From Paenisporosarcina indica (GTDB taxonomy: Bacteria > Bacillota > Bacilli > Bacillales_A > Planococcaceae), in the NCBI RefSeq assembly GCF_001939075.1, contig NZ_MPTA01000002.1, forward strand, positions 62,001-126,000: a stretch of DNA of 64,000 nt, written 5' to 3'. The translations under genes were made by a program, and so were the position numbers. The number at the start of each line of letters is the position of its first letter. Within the stretch, counting starts at the first letter, position 1. This document shows, one piece after another, positions 44,798 to 55,500 of the stretch. The notes beneath the pieces are model-generated. The model did no database searches, had not been told where the DNA came from, and saw only the letters and a list, made by a program, of their open reading frames with translations.

Positions 44798-46633
44798 TTA
44801 TGTACTGCCAATTGTATCCTTAATTTCTTCAACGTTTCGCCGGTTAGCAGTACCTACAAGTAATTCCTTCAACACAGCCCCCGTAAGGCTAGGAATCTTC
44901 TCAAGTAAATAAACCAATTCGTGCTTGGTAATCGGCGTAGCCTTCCCAACATAAATCTTAGGAAACACAACCTCACTCTGTCTCTCACTCTCATTCAACA
45001 ACTCTTCAAACAACTTCTCACCAGGTCGAATCCCACTCTCACGAATCTCAATCTCACCCTCCGAATACCCAGAAAGTTTAATCAAATTACTCGCAAGATC
45101 GAAGATTCTAACAGGCTCACCCATATCAAGAACAAAAACTTCCCCACCGCTCGCAAGAGCACCAGCCTGAATAACCAGCCGTGAGGCTTCAGGTATCGTC
45201 ATAAAATAACGAGTCATTCTCATATCAGTTATAGTAACCGGTCCACCAGCGGCAATCTGCTTCTTAAACAAAGGAACAACACTACCACGAGACCCCAACA
45301 CATTCCCAAAACGTACAGCAGCAAACTTCGTCTTACTGCCCTTCGCCAAATTCTGTACGATCATCTCCGCAAATCGCTTTGTAGCACCCATCACATTCGG
45401 AGGATTAACTGCCTTATCTGTCGAAACTAAAACGAAATTAGCAACGCCAAAGGTGTCCGCAGCCTCTGCCACATTCTTAGTCCCAAAAATATTATTCTTC
45501 ACAGCTTCCATCGGATTATACTCCATCAAAGGAACATGCTTATGAGCAGCCGCATGATAAATCACATCCGGTCTATACTCTTCCACAAGGTCGAAGATCC
45601 TTGCTCTGTCTTGCACATCCGCAATCACAGGTCGAAGGTCTGTAACTCCATCAAAGTTATTCCGAAGCTCCTGATCAATCAAATAAATAGAATTCTCCCC
45701 ATGCCCTACCAAAATCAACTGCTTAGGACTAAATCTCATCACTTGTCTACAAATCTCAGACCCAATCGATCCGCCAGCACCCGTTACCATAATCGTTTTA
45801 TCAGTAATCTTCTTCGAAATGGCTTCCATATCAAGTTCGACTTCTTCACGACCCAGTAAATCACTGATTTTTACGTCTTGCATCGCATTGACCGAAATTT
45901 TACCTGTCATTAAATCTTCAATACGGGGGATTTGTTGCGTTTTTGCACCTGAATCGATACATATTTTAATAATATCCGCCAATTCGTGTTTTGATAAAGA
46001 CGGAATGGCCAGTACGATATTTTCAACACGGTGTTTTTTGACAAGTTCAGGAATCTCTTTTAAGTATCCTATTACTTTCACACCGTAGATTTCCAAATGT
46101 TGCTTTGTTCGTTCATCGTCCACATAACCAACTGGACTTAGTTCAGCTTCATGACTATGTAATAACTGACGAGCCACCATCGTTCCTGCAGCACCCGCTC
46201 CCACAATCAACGTACGTTTTCGTCCATTTGTTTTTTCTTCTTTGAATCTAGAATCTGCATAAACACGCCATGAAAAACGTGATCCACCGATTAGGATGAC
46301 ATGAAGCATCCAAGTCAACGATAGAACACGCCAATAAATATCTTGTATAAGGGCAAATTGAACGATCATTACGGCAACTATGGTAAACGTAACCGCTTTT
46401 ACAATGGATTTCAATTCTCCTACTGAAGCATACGACCACACTTTACGATATAATCCAAGGCGCCACGCGAAAAGATGATGGGCAAGGAAAATCGTAAGAG
46501 AACTAACTAGTAACATGTTATTTGTGAAGACATTGAGGTAAGGATGGAGGACGAAGTAACAAGCATAGATTGAGAACAATACAATCGCTGAATCTAACAT
46601 CATCAACAAAGATGTTCGTTTATGGATGTTCAT
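44798..46633 (-). CDS. epsC: membrane UDP-GlcNAc 4,6-dehydratase (CapD/PglF/EpsC-like)
   Basis: A 611-aa protein. Four N-terminal membrane helices (about 8-150) are followed by a CoA-binding-like Rossmann domain (RKRTLIVGAGAAGTMVARQL), then the catalytic SDR domain (VTGAGGSIGSEICRQVM, HAAAHKHVPLMEYNP, VSTDKAVNPPNVMGATKR). It makes the UDP-4-keto-6-deoxy sugar used by the EpsN-like aminotransferase, opening the bacillosamine route. ATG 46633 follows AAAAGGAGG. An in-frame start at 46783 would overlap the phosphatase gene with non-homologous sequence and is rejected. Confidence 0.92.
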   Translation of the reverse strand: MNIHKRTSLLMMLDSAIVLFSIYACYFVLHPYLNVFTNNMLLVSSLTIFLAHHLFAWRLGLYRKVWSYASVGELKSIVKAVTFTIVAVMIVQFALIQDIYWRVLSLTWMLHVILIGGSRFSWRVYADSRFKEEKTNGRKRTLIVGAGAAGTMVARQLLHSHEAELSPVGYVDDERTKQHLEIYGVKVIGYLKEIPELVKKHRVENIVLAIPSLSKHELADIIKICIDSGAKTQQIPRIEDLMTGKISVNAMQDVKISDLLGREEVELDMEAISKKITDKTIMVTGAGGSIGSEICRQVMRFSPKQLILVGHGENSIYLIDQELRNNFDGVTDLRPVIADVQDRARIFDLVEEYRPDVIYHAAAHKHVPLMEYNPMEAVKNNIFGTKNVAEAADTFGVANFVLVSTDKAVNPPNVMGATKRFAEMIVQNLAKGSKTKFAAVRFGNVLGSRGSVVPLFKKQIAAGGPVTITDMRMTRYFMTIPEASRLVIQAGALASGGEVFVLDMGEPVRIFDLASNLIKLSGYSEGEIEIRESGIRPGEKLFEELLNESERQSEVVFPKIYVGKATPITKHELVYLLEKIPSLTGAVLKELLVGTANRRNVEEIKDTIGST

Positions 46634-46661
46634 CGCCCCTACCTCCTTTTCAATCAATTTA

Positions 46662-47432
46662 TTAAACAATGCCAAACAACTTCTTTCGTTGTGAAATTCG
46701 TTCTGGTGGATATTTCGCAATCGGAATCCCATTGAAGATATCCGTAGCATTTGAAGTGAACGTATCCACACCATCACGGCCAAACTCTTTCTCTACCACT
46801 CTCCAAGCCTCTTTCCACTGGAAGTTGCGAGTGGTTAGATTATGTACATCGGAAGCTATTACATGTGCCAAGTTATGATCTAAAAACTTAATGGACATCT
46901 TTTGAATATTCTTCCCAAACTTGCCCGCTAGACTTCCCGCCGTGATTTGGGATAATGCGCCGTTCTTGATAAAACGGTACAACCGATCCGGGTTTTTTAC
47001 TAACTCACTGTTGCGCTCAGGATGAGCAATAATTGGTGTATACCCTTTTACTTGAATGTCATAAAACAACTGATCTGCAAATTTCGGTATTTCAGAAGAA
47101 GGGAACTCAATTAATACGTAATTCGTCTCATTTAAAGGAAGTAACTCCGTATGCTTAGATAAATCATCCGTTAATTCTCCATATATACGAATCTCTTGTC
47201 CGGCAACAACTTTCAAAGGAATCGAATGTTTCTGCAGCTCATCAGTTAATAATGCAAGTTGTTTCTCTACCTCAGATTTGCTGTTGTTGTAACTTGGATG
47301 TTTATGATGAGGTGTTGCGATCATCGTATGAATACCTTCTGCAACTGCTTGTTTTGCCAGTAATAAACTATCTTCCATTGTCTGTGCTCCATCATCAAGA
47401 GTCGGTAATATATGCGCATGGATGTCTATCAT
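46662..47432 (-). CDS. ywqE: PHP-type protein-tyrosine phosphatase (CpsB/YwqE)
   Basis: A 256-aa metal-dependent phosphatase. PHP motifs are MIDIHAHILPTLDDGA (N-terminal HxH), ATPHHKHPSY, PIIAHPERNSE and IASDVHN. It dephosphorylates the C-terminal Tyr cluster of the BY-kinase, setting polymer export and chain length. ATG 47432 behind AAAGGGGAG. A 160-bp gap separates it from the kinase gene upstream and 28 bp from the dehydratase gene downstream. Confidence 0.92.
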   Translation of the reverse strand: MIDIHAHILPTLDDGAQTMEDSLLLAKQAVAEGIHTMIATPHHKHPSYNNSKSEVEKQLALLTDELQKHSIPLKVVAGQEIRIYGELTDDLSKHTELLPLNETNYVLIEFPSSEIPKFADQLFYDIQVKGYTPIIAHPERNSELVKNPDRLYRFIKNGALSQITAGSLAGKFGKNIQKMSIKFLDHNLAHVIASDVHNLTTRNFQWKEAWRVVEKEFGRDGVDTFTSNATDIFNGIPIAKYPPERISQRKKLFGIV

Positions 47433-47592
47433 CTTGAGCTCCCCTTTCGAAATAGTTGAATGTTGAATCTCTCTTTATCTACCTAACAACACTCTCTTTT
47501 TTTATCTATTAACATCACATAATTATCATTTTAACACAATTTTATATGAAACGATTGGTATTTTTTACATATTATTGAAGCAACAAGTCCAA

Positions 47593-48303
47593 TCAGCTAC
47601 TTCCGTAGTAATAGTAATATTGTGAGTCTTTTGCTTTTTTCTTGTTCAACACAGCCCCTAAAAGCTTCGATTTTGAATTACTCAAAATCTCTTTTGTTTT
47701 CACCGCCGCTTCGATATTTGTATCCCCGCTACTAAATACTAAAATCGAGCCATCCACTTTGTTCGCTAAAATTTGTGCATCTGTTACGGCTAGAACTGGT
47801 GGTGTATCAAAAATAACGATTTCAAAGTGCTCTTTTGCGTTCGCAATGAACTGAGTCATTGATTCCGACCCAATCAGCTCTGCAGGGTTTGGTGGAATCG
47901 GTCCACATGTTAAAACAAACACATCTTTGATCGCTGTCATCTGAACTGCTTCATTCATCGTTGCCTGTTTTGTTAAGACGTTTGTTAGTCCAAATGTATT
48001 GGCAAGACGGAATGTGTAGTGCACAGTTGGGTTTCGCAAATCGGTATCGACGATTAGCACTTTTTTTCCTTGTTGTGCAAATACAATTGCTAAGTTCGCA
48101 GCGGTCGTAGATTTCCCTTCACCAGGTGCAGTAGATGTTAATAAAATTGTGCGAACCGGTTCATCGATGGAAGCGAACTCGATGTTGGTACGTAGTGTAC
48201 GGTATTGCTCAGAGATTGGCGATTTAGGTGATTGATGTGCAATGAGTTGACGTTCTTTTGAGAAGCTTTGTTTGGACTTCTTGTTTCGAGTGCCTAATTT
48301 CAT
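47593..48303 (-). CDS. epsB: bacterial tyrosine kinase (CpsD/EpsB-like)
   Basis: A 236-aa soluble BY-kinase. P-loop STAPGEGKSTTAANLAIVFAQ (Walker A), VLIVDTDLRNPT (Walker A') and EIVIFDTPPVLAV (Walker B). The C-terminal YYYYYG tyrosine cluster is the autophosphorylation site. It needs the separate membrane modulator encoded immediately upstream, as in Firmicutes. ATG 48303 follows directly on the modulator's stop. Confidence 0.93.
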   Translation of the reverse strand: MKLGTRNKKSKQSFSKERQLIAHQSPKSPISEQYRTLRTNIEFASIDEPVRTILLTSTAPGEGKSTTAANLAIVFAQQGKKVLIVDTDLRNPTVHYTFRLANTFGLTNVLTKQATMNEAVQMTAIKDVFVLTCGPIPPNPAELIGSESMTQFIANAKEHFEIVIFDTPPVLAVTDAQILANKVDGSILVFSSGDTNIEAAVKTKEILSNSKSKLLGAVLNKKKAKDSQYYYYYGSS

Positions 48304-49044
48304 TTATAGAGATTCCCCTTCTTGTAGACGTGTTTGCTGATATTTAGCAAGCTTGTCCTGTTCTTTTTGCTCCATCGACGAGATGGCACCAATGACCGGA
48401 ATGACTAATAGTCTTTCAATTTGTTGTTCCGTTTTTATTGATGTATCTAAATACTCTAACAAGAAAGCTAACCCAACACCAAGCATTAACCCTACTACCA
48501 TGGCAATTGCCATATTGAGCATTTTGTTTGGCTTGATTGGTCCCTGATTTTCTGTTGCGATCGCTTGCGATAAAATGCTGACGTTATCTACATTCATAAT
48601 GTTTGAAATTTCCCGTTGGAAGACCGACGCTGTCGTATTCGCAATATCACGAGCGACAAATTGGTCCGGGTCTTGCGCAGTAATCGTTAGTACTTGTGAT
48701 TCCCCAACGCTTGATACACTAATCCTTGCATTTAATGCATCGGTAGTTAGCGTTTCAGATGCCAACTCATCACGAACGATGTCTAGTATCGCCGGACTTT
48801 TTATTATGACGTTATACGTATTGATCAATTGAAGATTGGTTTGAATCTCACCCACATTTAAAATCGGAGTCTTAGATTTTTCTTGATTCACTAGAAGTTG
48901 GGTAGACGCTTGATAGATCGGTGTTATATAGAAATAACTAACGACTCCCGCTATCAATGTTGCCAACACGGTCAAAGAGAGAATTAACACGATTCTTTTC
49001 TTCAACGTTTGGAAAATTTCTTGCAAGCTAATAGTTTCTTCCAT
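48304..49044 (-). CDS. epsA: polysaccharide co-polymerase / kinase modulator (Wzz-like, EpsA)
   Basis: A 246-aa membrane protein with two transmembrane helices (about 17-38 and 178-200). In between lies the extracytoplasmic Wzz domain (YQASTQLLVNQEKS..., LTITAQDPDQFVARDIANT). The proline-rich GPIKPNKMLN precedes TM2. The cytoplasmic tail activates the BY-kinase. It is the first gene of the operon, with an AGGGGGACC site before ATG 49044 and a candidate promoter at 49,085. Confidence 0.92.
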   Translation of the reverse strand: MEETISLQEIFQTLKKRIVLILSLTVLATLIAGVVSYFYITPIYQASTQLLVNQEKSKTPILNVGEIQTNLQLINTYNVIIKSPAILDIVRDELASETLTTDALNARISVSSVGESQVLTITAQDPDQFVARDIANTTASVFQREISNIMNVDNVSILSQAIATENQGPIKPNKMLNMAIAMVVGLMLGVGLAFLLEYLDTSIKTEQQIERLLVIPVIGAISSMEQKEQDKLAKYQQTRLQEGESL

Positions 49045-49084
49045 AGTGTAGATGGTCCCCCTAAATGCGCTATAAGTTAGTATT

Positions 49085-49095
49085 ATTATATCACA
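49085..49095 (-). promoter_or_regulatory. candidate extended -10 promoter for the eps operon
   Basis: On the minus strand TGTGATATAAT gives a perfect TATAAT preceded by TG at the extended -10 position, 41 bp upstream of the first eps start codon. No good -35 hexamer is seen at 17 bp, so an activator or the extended -10 alone may serve. Confidence 0.45.
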
Positions 49096-49507
49096 AACAT
49101 TTGATGTCCTTTTGTCTTCTTTTGTCGAATGTTGCTAAAAAAATGGTATAAGAGGGGAATAATTCCCCACATCTCAATGAATATTTATGGAACATATTTT
49201 CATTATAGGTCATTTGGCATAACTGGTTTATAGGTCTTTTTTATTGTAAGCCCTTATATTAATAGTAGTTTTCTGTTGGTGTCTAATCTTGGTGTCAGAC
49301 TCAGTGGCAGTGTAGGTTCTTTCCAGTGTTTAGAGGCGTTTACTTTGTGAAGAGTGTGACACCAACAGCTACGCTTCTTTTAAACAGCAGCGTAGCGAAA
49401 ACCAAACTAATTAGTCCCCTCACACTTCGTTTTAAGGGGTGTGTTTGTGGGAGAAATTGAGTGAACGGGTGGAAATCAAATTGAACGGGTAGAAACCCGC
49501 CACTAAC
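49096..49507. other. intergenic region between the eps operon and the giant surface protein
   Basis: Non-coding. It contains GTGTCTAATCTTGGTGTCAGACTC (internal inverted motif GTGTC/GACTC), the intergenic repeat 49,382-49,440, and two GAACGGGTxGAAA motifs near 49,470-49,495. Similar GAACGGGTGGAAAT sequence recurs at 57,454-57,470. Confidence 0.45.
49382..49440. repeat. intergenic repeat (AGCGTAGCGAA...ACTAATTAG), copy 1
   Basis: AACAGCAGCGTAGCGAAAAC, ACTAATTAG and CCCCTCACACTTCGTT recur as AACAGTAGCGTAGCGAATAC, ACTAATTAG and CCTCATACTTTGTT at 62,869-62,926. The last part is related to the terminator after the HupE-like gene (CCCCTCAAAACTTTGTTTGAGGGG). Confidence 0.65.
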
Positions 49508-49544
49508 TAAAAAAAGGAGCCAGCGGTAATCGCTGACTCCTTTT
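49508..49544 (-). terminator. terminator of the giant PHP/SLH protein gene
   Basis: GGAGCCAGCG pairs with CGCTGACTCC across GTAAT, flanked by A and T runs on both sides, so it is bidirectional. Close relatives lie at the same place behind the two other large SLH genes (57,524 and 63,116). Confidence 0.9.
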
Positions 49545-49553
49545 GTTTGTTTC

Positions 49554-52500
49554 TTATAGATCGCCTAATTTGTTTAGTGCGCGGTATAGCAATACTGCTG
49601 CTTCAGCGCGTGTTGCGTCATCTTGTGGGTCGAAGACGTTGCCGCCACGGCCGTTGATGATGCCCAGTGCTACTGCTTGTTTTACGCTTTGTGTTGCGAA
49701 TGCACCGATGTTGTTAGCGTCTTTAAATACTTTAGAAGTATCTAAGTTGTCTAGCAATGTTGAATCGGCGTATTTGACTGCACGCATGATGATGACTGCG
49801 ATTTCTTCACGTGTGATTTCAGCATCTGGATCAAATTTCCCGTTAAGGTGACCATTGATGATGCCAGCACGAGCTGCTGCTTCAATTGCTGCGTATGCCC
49901 AATCTTTATCTGTTTTCACATCCGAGAATTTGCCTTCGTATGCTGTTACAGGAAGGTCAAGTGCACGAGCTACAAGAACTGCAAAGTGTGCACGTGTTAA
50001 TTTCGCATCAGGTTGGAAATCATCTTTCGTTACGCCGAGGATGATCCCTTTTGTTGCTAAAGCTTCGATTTCTTTCTTAGCCCAGTGAGTTTTTACGTCA
50101 TTGAATGTTACTGGTTCCGGTTTTGGATCTACCGGAGGGTCTACCGGTGGGTTAACCGGTGGATTTACTGGTGCATTTGTAACTGTTACGTTTACAGTAT
50201 GAGTGTTGTCACCGACTTTGATTGTGATTGTTGCCAGTCCTGCTGCTTTCGCAGTAATTAGTCCAGCGTTTACAGAGAGGATGTTGCTGTTTGATACTGT
50301 GTACGTCGCTGTAGCTGTTACGTCTTCTGTAGTAGAAGTCTTGTCAGCTTTTGTAGTTGTTTCTGTAACTTTAAGTGTTGTTGTATTGCCAACAATCAAT
50401 TGTACATTTGTTTTGTCTACTAATAGTGTTTTCACATCTTCAACTACTGGCACTGCTGTTACTGTCACGTTTACCGTTTTAGTATTTTGACCAACAATGA
50501 TTGTAATTGTTGCTGTACCTGCTGCTTTCGCTGTGATTAAACCAGCTGTTACAGAGATTACGTTGCTGTCCGATACTGAGTATGTTGCTGTTGCTGTTAC
50601 GTTTTCTGTAGTGGAAGTTTCACCAACTGTTGTTGTTTCATTCACTTTTAATTGGCTGGATGAGCCAACCAGTAACGCTACGTTTGATTGATCTACAGCA
50701 ATTGTTTTAGTTTCTGTGGCTGTATTTTCTGTTCCATTCAGTTCTTTCGTATCACGAACCCGGATACGTTGTCCGCCTGCAAATCCACCGGAAAGCCCTA
50801 CTGCTTCCAATGTGTCGCCTACGTTCAACTGTGGAACTGCCCCGCTTTGATTCACGATATAACCATCTGTAAAGACGAGTACATCACCTGAACCATCGTT
50901 GATGACATATGAATTGTCATCGTATTTTGAAACGACTTTCCCTGTTACTTTTACAAGTGTTCCTTGGTTTTCAACGGTGGTTGCATCTCCTGTTGCGACT
51001 ACTTTCGGAGAAACCGGAGCTCCTTCACCAATTTTGATGACATCTACATCGAATGTTGTGAATTCGATTTCGACGTTGTTGTCAAATGTGATCATGTGTC
51101 CGTATACGCGTACTTTGTCCCCTAATTTCAAGGAATCAGTAGCAACTTCCTGGAACGCCATGACCCCGCCCGTTTCATCTTGCAGGTAGAACGAATCAAA
51201 GAATATGCCTGCTGCAGAGGTAACGGTTCCTTCAATCACGACAGAACTGTTTTCCGGTAATGTGCGTGCTTCTTTAATATCTGTTACCTTAGTTTCGCGG
51301 TGTGCTAACCAGTTTACTGCATTCAGTGAGAATTCATCATTGCCTTTTGGCTCAAATGCTTCGTCTAGTTGTTTGTCGTTAAAGATGTTCATACCTGAAA
51401 CGATGACGCGACCTTTTTCCCCTATTTCTTCAGAAGCAATCAGAGGAATCTTCGAACCGCCTGTGTTGTCAGATACTGTATCATAAGCAAATCCGTTTGC
51501 TTTGATATTGCCTTGGTACGTTGTTTCATTCCCTGTTACGAGAAGTGTTACATGTTCATTGTCTGTTAAAGCTGTGTTGTTTGCGGCACTTAAACTTGCG
51601 CCACTATAGTAATCCACGAAAGGTACTCGGTCTGTAATATAGTTGCTTACCAGACCTGGATGTGGACGCACAGCATACGGGCTCACTTTCGGATCACTCC
51701 AGAAATTCCCCTCTTTACTGTCATCGAAGACGCCATCACTTTGGATACGGATGGTCGATCCCGCTTGTTCCAGTAGGCTGTTGTTCACTGTTGGATCTGT
51801 TGAGCCATTGTTACTCTTACCAGCTACCAGCAGTGATCCGCCATCTTGGACAAATTTTGCGACAGCCGCTTGTTCAGCTGTTGTCAAGGCTGTTTTTGGA
51901 TGTGTCAGCATTAATACATCCACACCATCGAAAGTTGCATCTGTGATTGGTGCTTTGTTTACCGCTACGGTATAGCCTTCTTTTTGAAGTAACAGAACAA
52001 AGGCTTTCAAATTGTCTTTGTATGATCCACTATCGCCACTTGTGTTTTCATTTCCATGGGAACCGTCGATCAATACTTTAATCCCAAGTGGTTCTTTTAC
52101 ATTGATTGGAAGTGTGAACTTGACATCGCCAATTTTCAAACCATCATTTGATGTAACTACTGCAATAATGTTGTGATTTCCTTTTGTCGGGTTCGCCCAC
52201 GTTGTTGTTGCAGTGCCTGTCCCTTTTGAAAGGATGGATGCTACTGTGCTTGTTCCGATCAAGTTTGTTTCTTTCACTTCATCGTAGTAGAAGTCAACTT
52301 TTAAGTTTTTCACTTCTTGCGTACCGAAGTTTCCGATTGTTGCATTTAATTTCGCTGGGTTTCCGTCTACAATGACTTCCCCATCGATATCAATTGCATT
52401 TACTTTTACATCAACTGATACCTCTTTTGACCAGATTGGTGCTGAGTAAAGGCGTTCTCCATCTTTTTGTGTTGTGCGAACGACGAACCATTGTTGACCG

Positions 52501-55500
52501 TTTGGCACTGTCACTTCTGGAGACCATGTGTAATCTACTGTATTCGGTGAATACGAATCGATCACTACTCCACCGTTTGTCAGAAGTTCCACTTTTGCCA
52601 CTGCATCGTTTGATACGTATGAGTTTGATAAGTAATCATATTCAGCTTTTGTTTCCGTTACTGCGTCTCTTCCAGAGATCGTGAAGTTCAATGTATTGCT
52701 ATCCACTGTTGAACCCATGTAATAGCCGTTTGCCGTTACATCCAGTTCAGCATTTGGATCTTCACTCATGTAGACACGCATATTGCGCATGGAATGAAGT
52801 AAAGATGCTTGTGATAAATCATCTGCCACGATGACTGTACGGGCATTTGTTTTCCCCCATGTAGCATCGTGGTTATCTTCACCATATGTCGGTGCTAAGT
52901 GCCAGCCTAAGTCTAATGTAGAGAAATATTTTTTCTCCGCGTTGGCATATGCGTAGTTTCCTGAACCATTACCGACTTCAATCATCGTGAACAGTTGATC
53001 TACTTCTTTGTTGTAAGGCTTGAAACTATTGAATGCATTTGATGACATGTCCGGGTGATTGAATTGTGCCACGACATCATCGTAAGACAATACCCATGCA
53101 TAGTATTGATCCAAGCTTTGATATTGCTTGCCGTTGATATTACGGTCGATAAAGTTTTCTGTCGCGAATACATTTGAGTGACCCCAAGTTGTTGATGTCA
53201 TTTCAAACGCTGGGAATACAACGAACTCGCCGTTTTCTGTGTATTGGGTTGCTAAGTCTTTCGTTAACTGCCAATCCGAACCACCACTACGTTCAGGTGT
53301 TGTGCCACGTACCACCGTGTCCGACCCCAATTTATCTGCATCGATGTCATGTGAGTGATCTGAGAATGCAAAGAAATCGTAGCCATATTTCAGACCGGCT
53401 TGTAATGCAGCTTCAGGTGATCCGGAACCATCATGAGAGATGTTCGTGTGGTTATGAGTTGTTCCTCTGTAGTGATTCCCGCCAGTAAATCGTGGCACGA
53501 CTTCGAATGTCCACTCTTTCGTGCTCGTATTTCCTTTTAGGTCGGTTGCTGTTACTGCTACTGTGTGAATTCCTTCTACAAGGTCTTCAGTTGGTTGGAA
53601 GCTTGCTTGTGTAGCTGAAATTGGTGCGTCAGCTAGTAAGTTTCCATCTAACGACAATGTCACGCTAGACTTATCCACTCCGCTTGCATCTCCAATTAAT
53701 ACTGAGATTTCAGGGCGAGGTGTTTCAACTCTCGTGCCATTCGCTGGTGTTTCACTTGCAAATTGTGGTCCTTCTTCATCTGCAACCATTTCAACTGTAA
53801 ATGGTCCAACTGTTTGTTCATTTGTGCCATCAGTTGCCGTGATTTTATAGTCAAATCCGGTTTGTGGTACGTCTGCAGCCAAGATTTGAGCTGTATAACG
53901 ACCTTCAGCGTCCCCAATCATTGGAACCGTTGTGTAATCTGAAGCTGTCGTTGCTTTATAGCTTAATGAAACACTTTGTGCGCCATCTGCAAATGCTTCA
54001 ATTAATACATTTGTATCTAGGTAAGCCGTTGTGATTGGTTCATGCGTGATTCCTAAGATTGGTGAGATATCTGCTACGTCACGTGGGAATAATTGATAGC
54101 CGCTTTTTGGTGAGGCAGCTGTGCTATATTGACCAATTACGCCTGTGAATGTGTAGCTTTTGTTTGCCACGATGTCTTTTTCGATATCAATTTTCGTTCC
54201 GCCGATGATTCGAACTGTGGTTGATTTATTATTTTCATCGACCAATGTGACGTTTGCATTTGTACCAGTAGGAGCAATAGCCGAAACTTTTCCGCTGACT
54301 TTTGCTAAACTACCTTCTAGTGGTTCTGCAACTTCAAACTTAGTCAAATCCAAGATTGTTACTGCTTTAGCTGCAGGCAGTTCTTGATCCGCTCCAATTT
54401 TCTTAATGGAAGTAGGTTCGAACTCTGTCAATCCGTTATAAGCAATGACTTTACCAGTCACTCGAACTAAATCGCCGCGTTTAATTGATAATTTATGATC
54501 TAAAGCAGAGCCAAAAACGTTGATTCCCGCTGTATCGTCTTGCATATAGAAATTGCTTTTTTGGGATCCCAGTATGTCATTTTCAAATGTAACAACACCT
54601 TCAACAGTGAATGATTCATTTAAATGGATTGGATGTCCGTTGGTATTTGATTCTCGTACATCTTTTAATTTCGAGATGACCGATAAGTCCGGTTTTGTTA
54701 CGGCCACTGGAATACTTTGTAACATGATTCCTTGTGGTGTAGCTGTTTGTTGTGTTACATAGACTGTTTCCAGTGACTTTGTATCCGTAAAGTTATACGT
54801 GAATTCACCGTTACCGTTGACGATTACTTGTTCAGTGCTAGGCAATAACTCCGTCATGTCTGCATCCGTGTAGACTGAAATGGTAGAAGACGTTATGCCT
54901 GCTTTTGCATTCCCAATAACTGTGCTGATGTTATTGCTATCTACACCGAATGCAAGTTTTGTAGTATCTAGTGATTTACTTGGTGCAGCCAGGCGTATTT
55001 CTGTTGCCATACTTTCAGGCTTTTCTTCTGTTGACGTAATATATATAGATGGCAAAGCTTTTCCAGCATCAAAAGTCGATTCGAAAGAACCGTCAGTTTT
55101 TGCAGTTACTGAACCAATAGCCGTCGAGCTGCCAGTTGGTGTGCTTTCATAAAATTTCACGGTAGCATCCGGGGATACTGTGCCCGCTAATCCTTTTACG
55201 ACTACATTTGTATTTTGTTGAACGAATTGAATGCGATTGCCAATCGGTTTAAGACTTTCGTTCAACTCGAATTTCTCTGCAGGACTTGCAGAGTTGTGCG
55301 GGAATGGTGCAACTGCTACAAAATCAGCTTTATTGTCATTTGTATCCCAGCCATTACCTTGACCTTTTTCACCTACTTTAGCAGGTAAGATGCCAGAGTA
55401 AGGGATACGCTGGACACTTTTTGTTGCACTTGGTGTTGGTGTTGGTCCAGTACCTTCAAAAGATGTAGCCGTTGAACCAAAGCCAACGAAATCCACAACA

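Noticed and set aside
46634-46783. 50-residue N-terminal extension of the dehydratase
   Set aside because: Overlaps the phosphatase gene in another frame; AAAAGGAGG and the family start point to 46633.
47433-47592. Possible EAR-type processive antitermination RNA in the eps operon
   Set aside because: The gap between kinase and phosphatase genes is about the right size, but I could not find the EAR structural motifs by eye.
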